In this document: positions 32,645-42,096 of the stretch, piece after piece
Numbering within the stretch: position 1 is the stretch's first letter
Layout of the letters: each line of letters starts with the position of its first letter
DNA from: Haloarchaeobius salinus
Lineage (GTDB): Archaea > Halobacteriota > Halobacteria > Halobacteriales > Natrialbaceae
DNA length: 64,000 bases
Reading direction: 5' to 3'
NCBI RefSeq assembly: GCF_024464185.1
Contig: NZ_JANHAU010000007.1
Span: 1 to 64,000, forward strand
Notes under the pieces: generated by a model
The model's input: the letters and a program-made list of their open reading frames with translations, nothing else
Database searches by the model: none
Told to the model about the DNA's origin: nothing
Made by a program: the position numbers and the translations under genes

Positions 32645-33838
32645 TCACCTGTCTCTCCACCGCGAGACCTTCCGCTTCGTTCGCTTGAACGCCTCCTTGT
32701 TGAGTTTCGACGAGTCCTTCGAGTCTTCGGAAACCCGGCCGGGGAGTGCCGGTATCTCTACGTCCTGTTGCATCGTCCGGCCTGAGCGTGGCGTCGCGTT
32801 CGAACTTCCGGGGGTGCTGCCAGATCGTCGTCCAGAGTCTCCGGAACCAGAGTTCGAACGTGAGAACGAAAGCAGGGGTTTCTGTGCAAGGTCACGGTGT
32901 ACCTGCACCGCACCCTGTGCTCCCCGTTTCGCAGTTTGATGAGCTGTCGATGTCGCCGATGAGGCTGCCCGCGTTGCAGGCCCAGTCCCTTTCCGAGCGA
33001 CCCGCTGAATCATCGGACTACTCCAGTAGATTGTGAGAACGCTTGCGATACAAGCCCCTGGAATCAGCATCAGTGCCATGAGGGCGTTGAATGCGATTGT
33101 CGAGGCGTCGAGACTGAACAGGTTCATTTCCCAGCCCATTCGGAACAAGACTGCTGCTGGAAGTCCTGCCAGTAACAAGCCTGGATAAACCGCTGCTGCT
33201 CGCTTCGCGATACGTGAAACCGGACTGAGCGGCCAGATGTCGAACGCCCAGAACGCTCCGAGCAACGGCATCGTTAACGTCAATACGATAATACCGAGCC
33301 ACCTGAGCGCGTAGACGAGTGCTGCGATGACGACGATTGAATTCTCAACAAAGTAGATGATCAGCATGATGAAAACGCCACCAGTAACCGCTTTTGCACC
33401 ACCTTCGAACGAGCTGGTCATCTCCTCAACCGGCGCCAACACCATTCCGATATCGTTGATGAAGTGAAGCGGCAGCGAGACGGCCGGAAACCAGACGAAT
33501 GAGCCCATGAAGACCATGGCGGCACGCCGAAGCAGTTTCTTTCGCCGGTATGGGCTAATCGAGCCACTTCGCACGCCAATGTAGGCAAACCCGATGAACA
33601 AAAATGCGAACGTGAGTGGCAGGATGTACGTCAGATATACATCTGAGTAGAGTTCTGACCATGGGCCATTACTGGGCCGGCCTATTACGATATATCGGTC
33701 GCCCAGCGGGTGTGGAACACCAACAATCCTCTGAATGAGTGCCTGAATCAGGTTCGTCAGAAAGTTCCCAATCTGTTCAGTTACCGTCCCAATAATCGAC
33801 TCTATGGCTTGCTTGATTTGTTCTGCGAACCAGCCCAT
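32645..33838 (-). CDS. VirB6/TrbL-like polytopic membrane protein
   Basis: A 397-residue protein. An amphipathic N-terminus (EQIKQAIESIIGTVTEQIGN) is followed by about six membrane helices between residues 70 and 280 (e.g. YILPLTFAFLFIGFAYIGV, GGVFIMLIIYFVENSIVVIA). A long Ser/Gly-rich basic cytoplasmic tail follows. The topology and position upstream of virB4 match VirB6-type channel proteins. It is co-transcribed with its neighbours: 2 bases after the lipoprotein stop, 25 before virB4. Confidence 0.75.
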   Translation of the reverse strand: MGWFAEQIKQAIESIIGTVTEQIGNFLTNLIQALIQRIVGVPHPLGDRYIVIGRPSNGPWSELYSDVYLTYILPLTFAFLFIGFAYIGVRSGSISPYRRKKLLRRAAMVFMGSFVWFPAVSLPLHFINDIGMVLAPVEEMTSSFEGGAKAVTGGVFIMLIIYFVENSIVVIAALVYALRWLGIIVLTLTMPLLGAFWAFDIWPLSPVSRIAKRAAAVYPGLLLAGLPAAVLFRMGWEMNLFSLDASTIAFNALMALMLIPGACIASVLTIYWSSPMIQRVARKGTGPATRAASSATSTAHQTAKRGAQGAVQVHRDLAQKPLLSFSRSNSGSGDSGRRSGSTPGSSNATPRSGRTMQQDVEIPALPGRVSEDSKDSSKLNKEAFKRTKRKVSRWRDR

Positions 33839-33840
33839 AT

Positions 33841-34746
33841 CTATGCTTCCTCACCCTCGCTTGTTCCGTCGCCACTCCCGGTCGATTCGACTAAAGAAAG
33901 TACACAGGAGCCGTTCTCGTCCGTCTCGTACCGAACTCTCTGTGAGTACGAAGGATTCTCTTGACTTACACGGAGGCTAGCAGATATTGTGAACGTGATT
34001 TCATCGTGGTCATCACAATCCAGATACTGAGATCCGGAATACGTTTTATAAATCCGGCTAGTCATTTGCCCCACAGTCGCGGCAGGAGGAACCAGTCTCA
34101 GTATTTGCTGTGAAACGTCCCGAATGGTAGTCACATCCAATGGCGTATCCTCGAATTGGAGTTCTTCCACGAACGCTGGCCCGGTTCCAGTATTCTCCAT
34201 GAGTACCTGTGCGAAGTAGGAGGGTGGATCCTCACCTTGGTAGGTCATCTCGGGATGGTTCTTCGCCCACCGAATCTCCGTGATCGACACGTCCGGACGA
34301 ATCTCGAGTTCGACTTCTTCCACGGAGTTTTCACCATCGACGGCTATCAGGCGATACGTCCCAGGTGTGTAGCCGCCACTCGAGAACCCCCAGTCGTCTG
34401 AGAGCCGGAGCGACACCTGTGTCGCGCCTGTACTCACACCTGCTCGACTGTGGAGCTCGCCATCTGGATCGATCAGGTTCACCTGGCTGACAGAGGCGTC
34501 CTCTGCCAGCTCGACCTGCACGTGTGTCGTCCCAATCTGGACAGCGGTGAAGACGCTGGTCTCGTCCGTCGGGGTCCGTGACCCCTGCTCAGGTTGGGGC
34601 GAGCCCTCTAGTTCCGATGTCGTTGACGGCTGTGTCGAGTTCGAGGAACAGCCAGCTAGCGCTATCGCACCAGCGGGGAGTGACCGTAATAGCGTTCGGC
34701 GGGCGATACGACTCGACTGTGCTGTGGATTCAGTGTGGTCAGTCAT
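33841..34746 (-). CDS. Tat-exported lipoprotein of the conjugation cluster
   Basis: A 301-residue protein from the ATG at 34746. The signal SRIARRTLLRSLPAGAIALAGC has the twin arginine and lipobox used for haloarchaeal Tat lipoproteins. After a Ser/Thr linker there are two beta-sandwich-like segments (VQIGTTHVQVELAEDASVSQ, SITEIRWAKNHPEMTYQGED). It is probably on the cell surface, within the transfer apparatus. It overlaps the end of the upstream gene by 8 bases. No enzymatic motif. Confidence 0.7.
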   Translation of the reverse strand: MTDHTESTAQSSRIARRTLLRSLPAGAIALAGCSSNSTQPSTTSELEGSPQPEQGSRTPTDETSVFTAVQIGTTHVQVELAEDASVSQVNLIDPDGELHSRAGVSTGATQVSLRLSDDWGFSSGGYTPGTYRLIAVDGENSVEEVELEIRPDVSITEIRWAKNHPEMTYQGEDPPSYFAQVLMENTGTGPAFVEELQFEDTPLDVTTIRDVSQQILRLVPPAATVGQMTSRIYKTYSGSQYLDCDDHDEITFTISASLRVSQENPSYSQRVRYETDENGSCVLSLVESTGSGDGTSEGEEA

Positions 34747-36517
34747 GGGTGGTGGTTTCGTGAATACCGAGAAGCGCGCCATCTGAGGCGTAGTCCATCC
34801 CGAACACCAGCAGCGTGACCGGGATGAACCACAGAATCGTCACGACTGCCAGATTAATCAGCGTCGGTACCGACGGGAATGCCAGCGGGAGCTGGTCGAC
34901 CTCGCTCGACGGTGCATACGGCTGGGTCGTGTCCCACCAGGCCGCCGGCTCGTACCGGGCTTCGACGATGTCTGGTGGGTTCGAGACAGTGACGACCGCC
35001 ACGCCACTTGCATTGAGGCTTGCATTTCTCGACCCGATGTGAACGACCCCGGACGTGACGGGAGCACCAGTTGCGTTCTCTCGAACTCGCACCTGGACTG
35101 TTGCTTCGGTCGTGTCGGACTCGAGGACAGTCACGGAGACGTTCGTCGCTCGAACGGTCCGAACCGTCTCTGCAGACACGGTCCGCGAGTGCGAGTGAAC
35201 GATGCCGTGAATGGTGACCTGCTCGAAGTCCTCTGCACCGAGTACGGTCGAACTGACTGCGAGCTGGCTAGTCGTGGGGTATGGCTCTCCACTGCTGACG
35301 TGGAAGTTCTCGGGGACTGTCGGGGCAGTCTGCTGCGTAGCTTCCCGGTGGTCGATTGCGAGCAGCGGCCGCGACCAGTTCGGCTGGATGCCCTCAGAGA
35401 CGCGAGCTCCTGCAGGACGCGGGAACGCATGCACTTGGAGCGGCCGGACCGACGACCGATGGCTTTCGTTCCAGATCGCCGTCGACGTCGTCAGCTCGTG
35501 CCAGTTCTCGTTCCCGGCGGTGTAGTACAGGAAGTTGTTCCGAACCCTAGTCTCGTGTTCGTCATCGACGGTCACTCGTCCCCACGTGCTTGCAGGGTTC
35601 AGAATCGCTCCGGTTCGATCCGGCGTAGCGTCGAACTCGACCCGCTCGATGGTCGCCTCCGAGAGGTCGTTCACCCGGACGCTCCGGCGACTCGAGACCG
35701 TCACGTTGTCTGTGTGCCGTTCGACGGTGATGTTCCACGAGGAGTCACACCTGCGTGTACTCCCGTTGAAGTCGTTGCAGGTCCGGATGATCTCATTGAC
35801 CTCGACGACAACTTCGGCCTGAATAGTCAGGTTCGGACGCCCACTGAGGTCCGAGTATTGGAGTGTCGTCGTGTGGCCGCCACCCGTGTCCTGTGTCTCG
35901 TTGTTCGTCTCCAGGGCGACCTGCTGGATACGCGCCTGGCTGACCTCCCACGTTCGCTGGACCGGACCGATCGGGTCGTCGTCTGGTGTCCGAACCCGGT
36001 AGTCAGCGGCCGTGAGTACCTCTCCCTCGGGCGCGATGTAGTGCGTCGTACCATTCGACCGATGGAGGATGGTCGAGGGCTGGACGGCGTAAACGGCGAC
36101 GTACGCATCACGGATGAACTCGCTATCCCGGAGGTTGACGCCGTCGGGATGAACGGATTGGTTTGTGGTTCCCGCCGTGAAATCCTGCAGATCACCGCTG
36201 TTCCAGGCTTCGACCGCTTCAGGTGGCCGGTCGAAGGGCACGTCGGTCGTCATCGCGAGCCGGCGGAAGAACTCTGACTGTGAAATGTTCCAGGAGTCGA
36301 ACGCACCCCTCGTGAGATTCGGCTCGTCGGTATCTTCGGACCAGAGCCGCTGGAAGGTGCTGTTGTTGACTCCGTACGCGGGGCCGTCCGCCGGCGTTGT
36401 CGAGTTGTTCGGTTCAGGATCCGGAACGTGACTGGGTGCTCCTGCTGTCGCGGTGACTGCCAGACTTGCCAGTACGAGCGTGAGCAGTCCGACAGCCAGC
36501 GGGGTTCCGAATTGCAT
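34739..36517 (-). CDS. Large surface protein of the conjugation cluster
   Basis: A 592-residue exported protein. A signal peptide (VGLLTLVLASLAVTATAGA) is followed by a ~500-residue extracellular region rich in N-glycosylation motifs. A single C-terminal membrane helix lies near residues 558-577 (LINLAVVTILWFIPVTLLVF). The outer part contains many beta strands and one CNDFNGSTRRC segment that could form a disulfide. It is probably the outward-facing, possibly mating-contact component. No family name recognised. Confidence 0.65.
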   Translation of the reverse strand: MQFGTPLAVGLLTLVLASLAVTATAGAPSHVPDPEPNNSTTPADGPAYGVNNSTFQRLWSEDTDEPNLTRGAFDSWNISQSEFFRRLAMTTDVPFDRPPEAVEAWNSGDLQDFTAGTTNQSVHPDGVNLRDSEFIRDAYVAVYAVQPSTILHRSNGTTHYIAPEGEVLTAADYRVRTPDDDPIGPVQRTWEVSQARIQQVALETNNETQDTGGGHTTTLQYSDLSGRPNLTIQAEVVVEVNEIIRTCNDFNGSTRRCDSSWNITVERHTDNVTVSSRRSVRVNDLSEATIERVEFDATPDRTGAILNPASTWGRVTVDDEHETRVRNNFLYYTAGNENWHELTTSTAIWNESHRSSVRPLQVHAFPRPAGARVSEGIQPNWSRPLLAIDHREATQQTAPTVPENFHVSSGEPYPTTSQLAVSSTVLGAEDFEQVTIHGIVHSHSRTVSAETVRTVRATNVSVTVLESDTTEATVQVRVRENATGAPVTSGVVHIGSRNASLNASGVAVVTVSNPPDIVEARYEPAAWWDTTQPYAPSSEVDQLPLAFPSVPTLINLAVVTILWFIPVTLLVFGMDYASDGALLGIHETTTHD

Positions 36518-36537
36518 TGGGGCGGAGTGAGGGGCTA

Positions 36538-37008
36538 TCAGAACGGCTTGACGCAGTCGGAGAACCCGAATCCCATCTGGGTCCCGATTTTATCGACGAG
36601 CTCAGGCGACAGGAGGGCCAGAACGACGATTCCGAACCCGATTGCGGACATGACGAGTCGTTCCTTGGCCTTGTTTTTCTTCTCGGGATTCCCCCCGGCT
36701 CGCATGTACGAGAGCCCGCCTTTGCTCATGTAGTAGCCAGTTGCAGGCAGGCCGAGCCCAGCAACGGCACCGAAGACGAGATCAATTCCTGTCTCGACGC
36801 CGGTGTCACAGTAGACGTTTCCAACGTCATCCTGTGCTGCGGCGGTCCCGGTTGCAAGGAGGATGAACGCAATCCCGATGAGGCCAGAAAGGGTGTTTGC
36901 AGAGACCTGCCGCACGCCGTGGTGGATGGACTCGTGGGTCTGCGTTCGGATTTGTGCTTGGTAGTCAGCGATTCGCTCCTGTATCTTGGTAGCAGATTCG
37001 CGCATCAT
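36538..37008 (-). CDS. VirB2-like two-helix membrane protein (possible pilin)
   Basis: A 156-residue protein from the first of two tandem ATGs at 37008. After a polar N-terminus there is a cleavable-looking helix (SGLIGIAFILLATGTAAAQD), an outer loop with two cysteines, a second helix (TGIDLVFGAVAGLGLPATGY), a basic loop, and a third helix (RLVMSAIGFGIVVLALL). This resembles VirB2/TrbC-type pilins, which are processed and have two helices. It is the first gene of the minus-strand transfer operon. Confidence 0.6.
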   Translation of the reverse strand: MMRESATKIQERIADYQAQIRTQTHESIHHGVRQVSANTLSGLIGIAFILLATGTAAAQDDVGNVYCDTGVETGIDLVFGAVAGLGLPATGYYMSKGGLSYMRAGGNPEKKNKAKERLVMSAIGFGIVVLALLSPELVDKIGTQMGFGFSDCVKPF

Positions 37009-37280
37009 GTACTCTGGTTTGGGTTGTGGCTGTGAACGGGGATGATCGTCGCGCTGGGCTATAACAACCCATCTATCTGACACTAGCTTCTCTATCCTGA
37101 GTGGCTGACTGCAGTCCACTATACTTAATTGAATCTACCTAGCATATTAAACTATAGGTTTTTAAGAACAGTACATTACCCGGCGCATTTCTTTGTTTAA
37201 GAGCACCCTGCTGTCCGATGATTTTGAAAGATCTCTGTTTTCATGGCGCTGGGGTGTATCTACCGTAAGAGAGACCGGAG

Positions 37281-37706
37281 ATGAATGAAGTCGTAAACGG
37301 GCTGTTCGTCGGAACACTCGAGGACGCAGGAAACAGTTCACTCCTCGATGAGCAGGGTATCTCAGCTATTGTTTCCTTGACCTACACTGAACCAGAAGAT
37401 GGTTTCCCGCAGGATAAGTCGGTTTCCAGGTGGCCGATGATGGACGGACCACAGAATTCACGAGAACAGTTCGAGCAGGCTGTGGCCGTTGTTGAAACCC
37501 ATTTAGAACAGGATACGGAAGTACTCGTCCACTGTTCTGCTGGTGCATCTCGCAGTCCAGCAGTCGCAGCGACTGCACTTGCAATACACTCAAATTTAGA
37601 GCTTGAAGAAGCATTCAAACGAATTTCGAGCCGACGAGATGCAGTTGAGCCGCATAACGCGCTAATCCAGCAAGCTGCGAGAGTGTTTTCTGACACATCA
37701 ATATAA
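37281..37706 (+). CDS. Dual-specificity protein phosphatase
   Basis: A 141-residue cysteine phosphatase with the P-loop HCSAGASRSP (C85, R91) and likely general acid D55 in the MMDG loop. It starts MNEVVNGLFVGTLEDAGNSS, typical of small DSPs. It should remove phosphate from Tyr or Ser/Thr residues or another phosphoester. It is divergent from the transfer operon with a 272-base gap, and does not obviously belong to any neighbouring pathway. Confidence 0.85.
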   Translation: MNEVVNGLFVGTLEDAGNSSLLDEQGISAIVSLTYTEPEDGFPQDKSVSRWPMMDGPQNSREQFEQAVAVVETHLEQDTEVLVHCSAGASRSPAVAATALAIHSNLELEEAFKRISSRRDAVEPHNALIQQAARVFSDTSI

Positions 37707-37969
37707 CTCGGATTGCCCTACTCATCAAATCCTTCAGGCGGACAAGATTCAACATCCATCCCTCGCCTACAATGAGCGACGTATCAATGTCAGTAGCGAG
37801 CTGCTGGATTACCGACCAGTGAGGCTTCAATCGTTGGTCGAACTTCTGGAGTAGTGTCCTCCAGGAACTCGCCTGCGTGATGTTCAGGAAGCCAAGAAAC
37901 ACTTCCAAGCGACAGACTCTGACCCATGAATTATAAATTCTATATACAATCTCTCTATTTGGTAGATTA

Positions 37970-38445
37970 GTGTTGGCAGTTGTTACTCAACTATCCATAA
38001 CTAAGTGCAGAAGCGAGTTTACAGTCCACAGACGGTACAGACCCGAATCACGTCGCGGTCGACGAGACGGCGCTCCAACTCAACGACGAGCGTTATTGAC
38101 TGTACGCCGCAGTTGGTCCCGCAGCGAACCGCCTGCTGCACGTCCGGATCCATTCGATGAGAAATCACGTACTAACCCAGATTTCCTTGCGGAACTCCGC
38201 GAGAACCATCTCGTCGACGACGCGGTCTTTCTCGTCAATGGTGCACCGTGGTTGCAGGCAGCCTGCTATCGTCGAGGACTCCAATTCCAGTAGGAAACTC
38301 ACTGGAATCAGAACATCGTCAAATATGTATCTGAAGAAGTAATATATAGAACAAACCACTTTTCAAACTATTCTGCCCACGCTGAATCAGAGACTGTCGA
38401 AACCCGGCCGCAAGCGTTCGCCTCCGCATGGAACCAGCTACTCTG
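37970..38445 (+). pseudogene. Decayed IS6-family transposase
   Basis: Broken plus-strand frames read like the haloarchaeal IS6 DDE transposase. One is VAVDETALQLNDERY then a stop and LYAAVGPAANRLLHV. The next is LAELRENHLVDDAVFLVNGA followed by PWLQAACYRRGLQFQ, with the catalytic Asp and nearby residues. Last comes RTNHFSNYSAHAESETVETR followed by PQAFASAWNQ. Stops and frameshifts separate them. The remnant sits between the transfer region and the catabolic region and may mark how they were joined. Confidence 0.7.
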
Positions 38446-38515
38446 AACATGGCCTCACTCGCTTGAGCAACGCAAGTTGACGTAGTGTCATATTGGAGCG
38501 CCTCGGAAGGGAGTA

Positions 38516-39853
38516 TCAGCTAAATGATTTTGAGATTGCGTCGTCGAGTGCGTGAACCGCAGTCTGGATTTCTTGTTCGGAAGCACAGAACGGAGGGGCG
38601 ACCATGAGGTTGAACGTTGGCCGTCCAGGACCGAAGAGAACTCCGTGGTCTTTGGCTGCTGTCGCGAGGACTTCGAATGTTGGATCCACTCCAGATTCAA
38701 CCCGGTGATCGAAATATGGCTCCTCCGTCCCTGGTGTGTCGAATTCGACTGCCCAGAGGAATCCTCGACCGCGAACGTCACCGACAACAGGGTGGGAGTC
38801 GGCCAGTTGGGTCAGTGACTGTTCTAACACAGGTTCAAGTTTCCGTACATTTTCGAGGAGTCCATCAGCGTACTCGTCCATTGCAGCGACTCCGGCAGCA
38901 CAACTGACTGGGTGACCACCCCACGTTTGGCCAATATCAAAACCGTCGTTTCGGATTGTCTCAGCTATTGACTCAGAAACTACAACGCCAGCGAGTGGGG
39001 AATATCCGCCTGTAACGCCTTTTGCGAACGTAACCATATCTGGGACGACACCCTCGTGGTGATGTGCGAACCATTCGCCACATCGCCCAAATCCAGTCAG
39101 TACCTCGTCAAAGATGAGGAGGCAGTCATACTTGTCGCAGATCTCACGGAGTCGCTCGAAATATCCCGGGGGAGCTGTATACGCACCGCTCGTTCCAGCG
39201 ACGACCTCCGTGATGATCGCAGCAACTGAGTCCGGTCCTTCGTTCCGGATAGTGAATTCAACATGATCAGCGGCCTGCTGTGCCAACTTTTCCGGTGAAT
39301 CCGCGTCGAATGGCGAGCGATGGGACAGCGGTGGAAGGAAATGGGACGCACCGGGGACGGCGATATTTTTCTGGAGTGTATTTTTTGTAAGTGGGTCAGT
39401 GGTGAGACTCCCAGAACCGTAGGTTGCCCCGTGGTATCCCTGATATCGCGAGAGAATTGTTGGGCTGTCCGTTACTGATCGAGCGATGTGCGTTGCCAGT
39501 TCGACTGCTTCGCTCCCGGAGATAGAGAAGAGGACATCGGATAGTTTGTCATCGGTTATGCTGGCGATTCTCTCGGCAAGTTCCGTTCGCGCATCATTAT
39601 CATGTTTTGGTGCAACGTATGGAATCGTTTCGAGCTGTTCCGTCATCGCCTCAACGACGCTGTCGTTTCCATGTCCAACGTTCACACAGTAAAGTTGGGA
39701 GACAAAATCCAGATATTCGTTGCCAGCGTCGTCTATGACTCGTGTATCATCACCCTCCACGAAATTGAAGGAGTCAGACCCAGGCGAATACCAATGTGAA
39801 AGTATCCGGTTTTCCGATCGCTCAGTTGATTCACTGTGGGTATCAAAATCCAT
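38516..39853 (-). CDS. Class III aminotransferase
   Basis: A 445-residue PLP enzyme of the omega-amino-acid/taurine/D-phenylglycine aminotransferase class. LIFDEVLTGFGR holds the PLP-ring aspartate, and TFAKGVTGGYSPL the Schiff-base lysine. SGSEAVELATHIAR is the phosphate-binding loop. It lies last in the operon after an ABC importer, so it probably acts on the imported amine. With a benzoylformate-decarboxylase-like enzyme on the divergent strand, an aryl-glycine or beta-amino acid is a reasonable guess. True substrate unknown. Confidence 0.85.
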   Translation of the reverse strand: MDFDTHSESTERSENRILSHWYSPGSDSFNFVEGDDTRVIDDAGNEYLDFVSQLYCVNVGHGNDSVVEAMTEQLETIPYVAPKHDNDARTELAERIASITDDKLSDVLFSISGSEAVELATHIARSVTDSPTILSRYQGYHGATYGSGSLTTDPLTKNTLQKNIAVPGASHFLPPLSHRSPFDADSPEKLAQQAADHVEFTIRNEGPDSVAAIITEVVAGTSGAYTAPPGYFERLREICDKYDCLLIFDEVLTGFGRCGEWFAHHHEGVVPDMVTFAKGVTGGYSPLAGVVVSESIAETIRNDGFDIGQTWGGHPVSCAAGVAAMDEYADGLLENVRKLEPVLEQSLTQLADSHPVVGDVRGRGFLWAVEFDTPGTEEPYFDHRVESGVDPTFEVLATAAKDHGVLFGPGRPTFNLMVAPPFCASEQEIQTAVHALDDAISKSFS

Positions 39854-39974
39854 GGCAGTAACTCACACTCATACTTGATGATTGAATAGCTAATACATTA
39901 AACTTTCCAACAGTCAGACTTTCCAGCTTCGATGCTCGACAGCCCTGAGACCGACCCCATGTATATCCTTTGCG

Positions 39975-40187
39975 TCAAAGCTTCGACCGAATGAAGTTAG
40001 CCCACCAAAAGAAGCCATAGAGCAAGCCGAGCACGACAACAGTACCTAATCCAAACAGATGAACGAGAAGCGCCGGGACTCGAACCACGGGAGGACCGAA
40101 CAACCAGGCTATGAGGCCGATTACCCACCACCCAACGCCTGCCAACGCGATAGGAACGGTCCAACCGTGTTTTATCTGTTCAATCAT
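39975..40187 (-). CDS. Small two-helix membrane protein in the importer operon
   Basis: A 70-residue protein with two long hydrophobic segments (VPIALAGVGWWVIGLIAWLF and VPALLVHLFGLGTVVVLGLL) and short basic ends. It sits 73 bases after the second permease and before the aminotransferase, on the same strand. It resembles small accessory subunits found beside transporters, but I know no exact family. Confidence 0.6.
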   Translation of the reverse strand: MIEQIKHGWTVPIALAGVGWWVIGLIAWLFGPPVVRVPALLVHLFGLGTVVVLGLLYGFFWWANFIRSKL

Positions 40188-40260
40188 TTATGTATCATAA
40201 ACGTGGGCCAACAATTTCGCTCTATCGAATCTCTCTCAAAAGGCCGTACTACAGTTCGAT

Positions 40261-41142
40261 TCAATTCGTCACGTGATCGACGACATCGCCAAGGAACATG
40301 GCCGCCATCAGTCCGATAATAGAAACGATGAGGATAATCGTCGATACAACGTTCATTGCGATCGTCCCACCTTGGTTGATGAGTGAGAACATCTCGATGG
40401 TCAGCACGTCTATTTGCCCCGAAACGAAGAGGGCGCGGGTGTAATCCTCGAATGAGCGGATAAACGCAAAGAGGAAGCCCGCCGCGATTGCTGGACGGAT
40501 GATCGGGAACGTGATTTCCCAGAAGGTCTCTGGGACTGACGCACCAAGGTCGCGTGCACTCTCCTCCAGTGATTCGTCGAACGTGTGTAGTCGGGAGAGA
40601 ACGGCGAGCAGGGCGAAGGGGAATCCGTAGGCACTATGAGCAAGGACCAGTGGGAAAAATCCTGTACTATCACCCAGAAGGGTATTGAAGAAAATGAAGA
40701 AGGACGTTCCGAAGATTACACCCGGGATTATCAACGGGAGAAGACTCGAAGTCATGAAGAGACTCTTGAACCGAAAGTCATACCGTACGATGCCGAAACT
40801 AGCGAGGATTCCGAGAACAGTCGCGATTGAGGCCGACAGAACTGCGACCTGGATACTCATGAACGCCGCCTCGAGGAGGCTTGCATTCACCGCCGTTGCC
40901 GTGAAATGCTCAAGCGTGAATCCCTGGAATGGGAATACATTTGAGGCATTTTCTGCGAACGACAGAAAAATTACAACGCCTAGTGGGAGCCACAAGAAAA
41001 GCACGAGTAGGATCGTATATGCATAGAATAAGCCAGTCGTGATATTTCGAGACTGGATAGTCGTGAGCACAGAGTCAACTGCTGATGCGACGCGGCTGCG
41101 GATCCGACTCTTCTGAGGTTCGGTAGTGTGTTCTGAGGTCAT
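40261..41142 (-). CDS. ABC transporter permease (PotC-like)
   Basis: A 293-residue permease with about six membrane helices. The cytoplasmic coupling motif EESARDLGASVPETFWEITF (the EAA loop) contacts the ATPase. It starts inside the end of the other permease (4-base overlap). Together with the neighbouring genes it forms a PotABCD-type importer of small cationic or organic solutes. Confidence 0.85.
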   Translation of the reverse strand: MTSEHTTEPQKSRIRSRVASAVDSVLTTIQSRNITTGLFYAYTILLVLFLWLPLGVVIFLSFAENASNVFPFQGFTLEHFTATAVNASLLEAAFMSIQVAVLSASIATVLGILASFGIVRYDFRFKSLFMTSSLLPLIIPGVIFGTSFFIFFNTLLGDSTGFFPLVLAHSAYGFPFALLAVLSRLHTFDESLEESARDLGASVPETFWEITFPIIRPAIAAGFLFAFIRSFEDYTRALFVSGQIDVLTIEMFSLINQGGTIAMNVVSTIILIVSIIGLMAAMFLGDVVDHVTN

Positions 41143-42065
41143 CGTTGGATGAATTCGTCTAGGCCACTAACACGATACAGGAGCAGCAGCGTGGCTATGA
41201 CCGCGAGAATAATGAACACCGACATTGCACTCCCGTATCCGATACTATACCCGACGTAGACACGCTGGACGATCATTTGGCCGATCATGAAGAATTGGCC
41301 TTTGGCGAGGAATTGCGGGGCGAGATATGCTCCAAGCGCGGGGACGAAGACGAATACGATTCCCGTTACGATACCCGAGCTGATTAACGGGAGGACAATC
41401 TCTCTAAACGCCTGGACTCGAGATGCCCCGAGATCGCGAGCAGCCTCGACCAGAGAAAAGTCAACACCGTCTAGGCTGGCATACAGTGTGAGTAGCATGT
41501 ATGGGATGAAGGCGTGCGTGAGTGCGATGATAGTCGGGACGATTCCGTAGTCGAAGACGGGGTGTGGCTGTTGAAGCAGCCCTGCGGTGAGCAGAACGTT
41601 GTTCGCAGCTCCGCCGCTCCCGAAGATCTTCAACCAAGCGTACATCCGGACGATGTACACCGAGAAGAACGGGACGAGCAGGAGGAACATCATCACCTTG
41701 ACGAAGGTCCCACTCCGCCGGGCAAGGAAATAGGCAACTGGAAACGCGACAATCAGCGTCGTTACCGTGGTCACTCCGGCGATCATATACGAGAGAAGTA
41801 ACGACCTTGCGAACGGTGTTTCCCAGATGGAGAGTCCGTCTCTGAACAGTAAATCCTCATAATTTACCAGCGTGGGTTCCCAGATGATATTGAACGATGC
41901 GTCGGTCGTGGTGAAGCTCACGACCACCAGAAAAATCATTGGGGCGAGAACGAAGAACGCTAACCACGCTCCCGCAGGCCCGATCGTGATTCCTACGTTC
42001 GGGGCCCACATGGGCAATGCTCTTCGGAAGCGGCTCCTAATGCGCTCGTCTGAAGATTCTGACAT
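41139..42065 (-). CDS. ABC transporter permease (PotB-like)
   Basis: A 308-residue permease with about six membrane helices and the EAA loop VEAARDLGASRVQAFREIVL. I chose the ATG at 42065; a TTG 27 bases upstream is possible. It pairs with the PotC-like permease to form the membrane channel. Confidence 0.85.
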   Translation of the reverse strand: MSESSDERIRSRFRRALPMWAPNVGITIGPAGAWLAFFVLAPMIFLVVVSFTTTDASFNIIWEPTLVNYEDLLFRDGLSIWETPFARSLLLSYMIAGVTTVTTLIVAFPVAYFLARRSGTFVKVMMFLLLVPFFSVYIVRMYAWLKIFGSGGAANNVLLTAGLLQQPHPVFDYGIVPTIIALTHAFIPYMLLTLYASLDGVDFSLVEAARDLGASRVQAFREIVLPLISSGIVTGIVFVFVPALGAYLAPQFLAKGQFFMIGQMIVQRVYVGYSIGYGSAMSVFIILAVIATLLLLYRVSGLDEFIQR

Positions 42066-42096
42066 CAGTGGTGAATCCGAAGTGGCTTCCAAGTGC

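Noticed and set aside
35039-36277. 412-residue plus-strand frame
   Set aside because: Antisense to the 592-residue surface protein, which has a signal peptide, membrane anchor and operon context. GC-rich antisense frames are often open.
37615-37908. 97-residue minus frame partly antisense to the phosphatase
   Set aside because: Overlaps the phosphatase C-terminus and has no domain or start context. A remnant in 37710-37910 is possible but unsupported.
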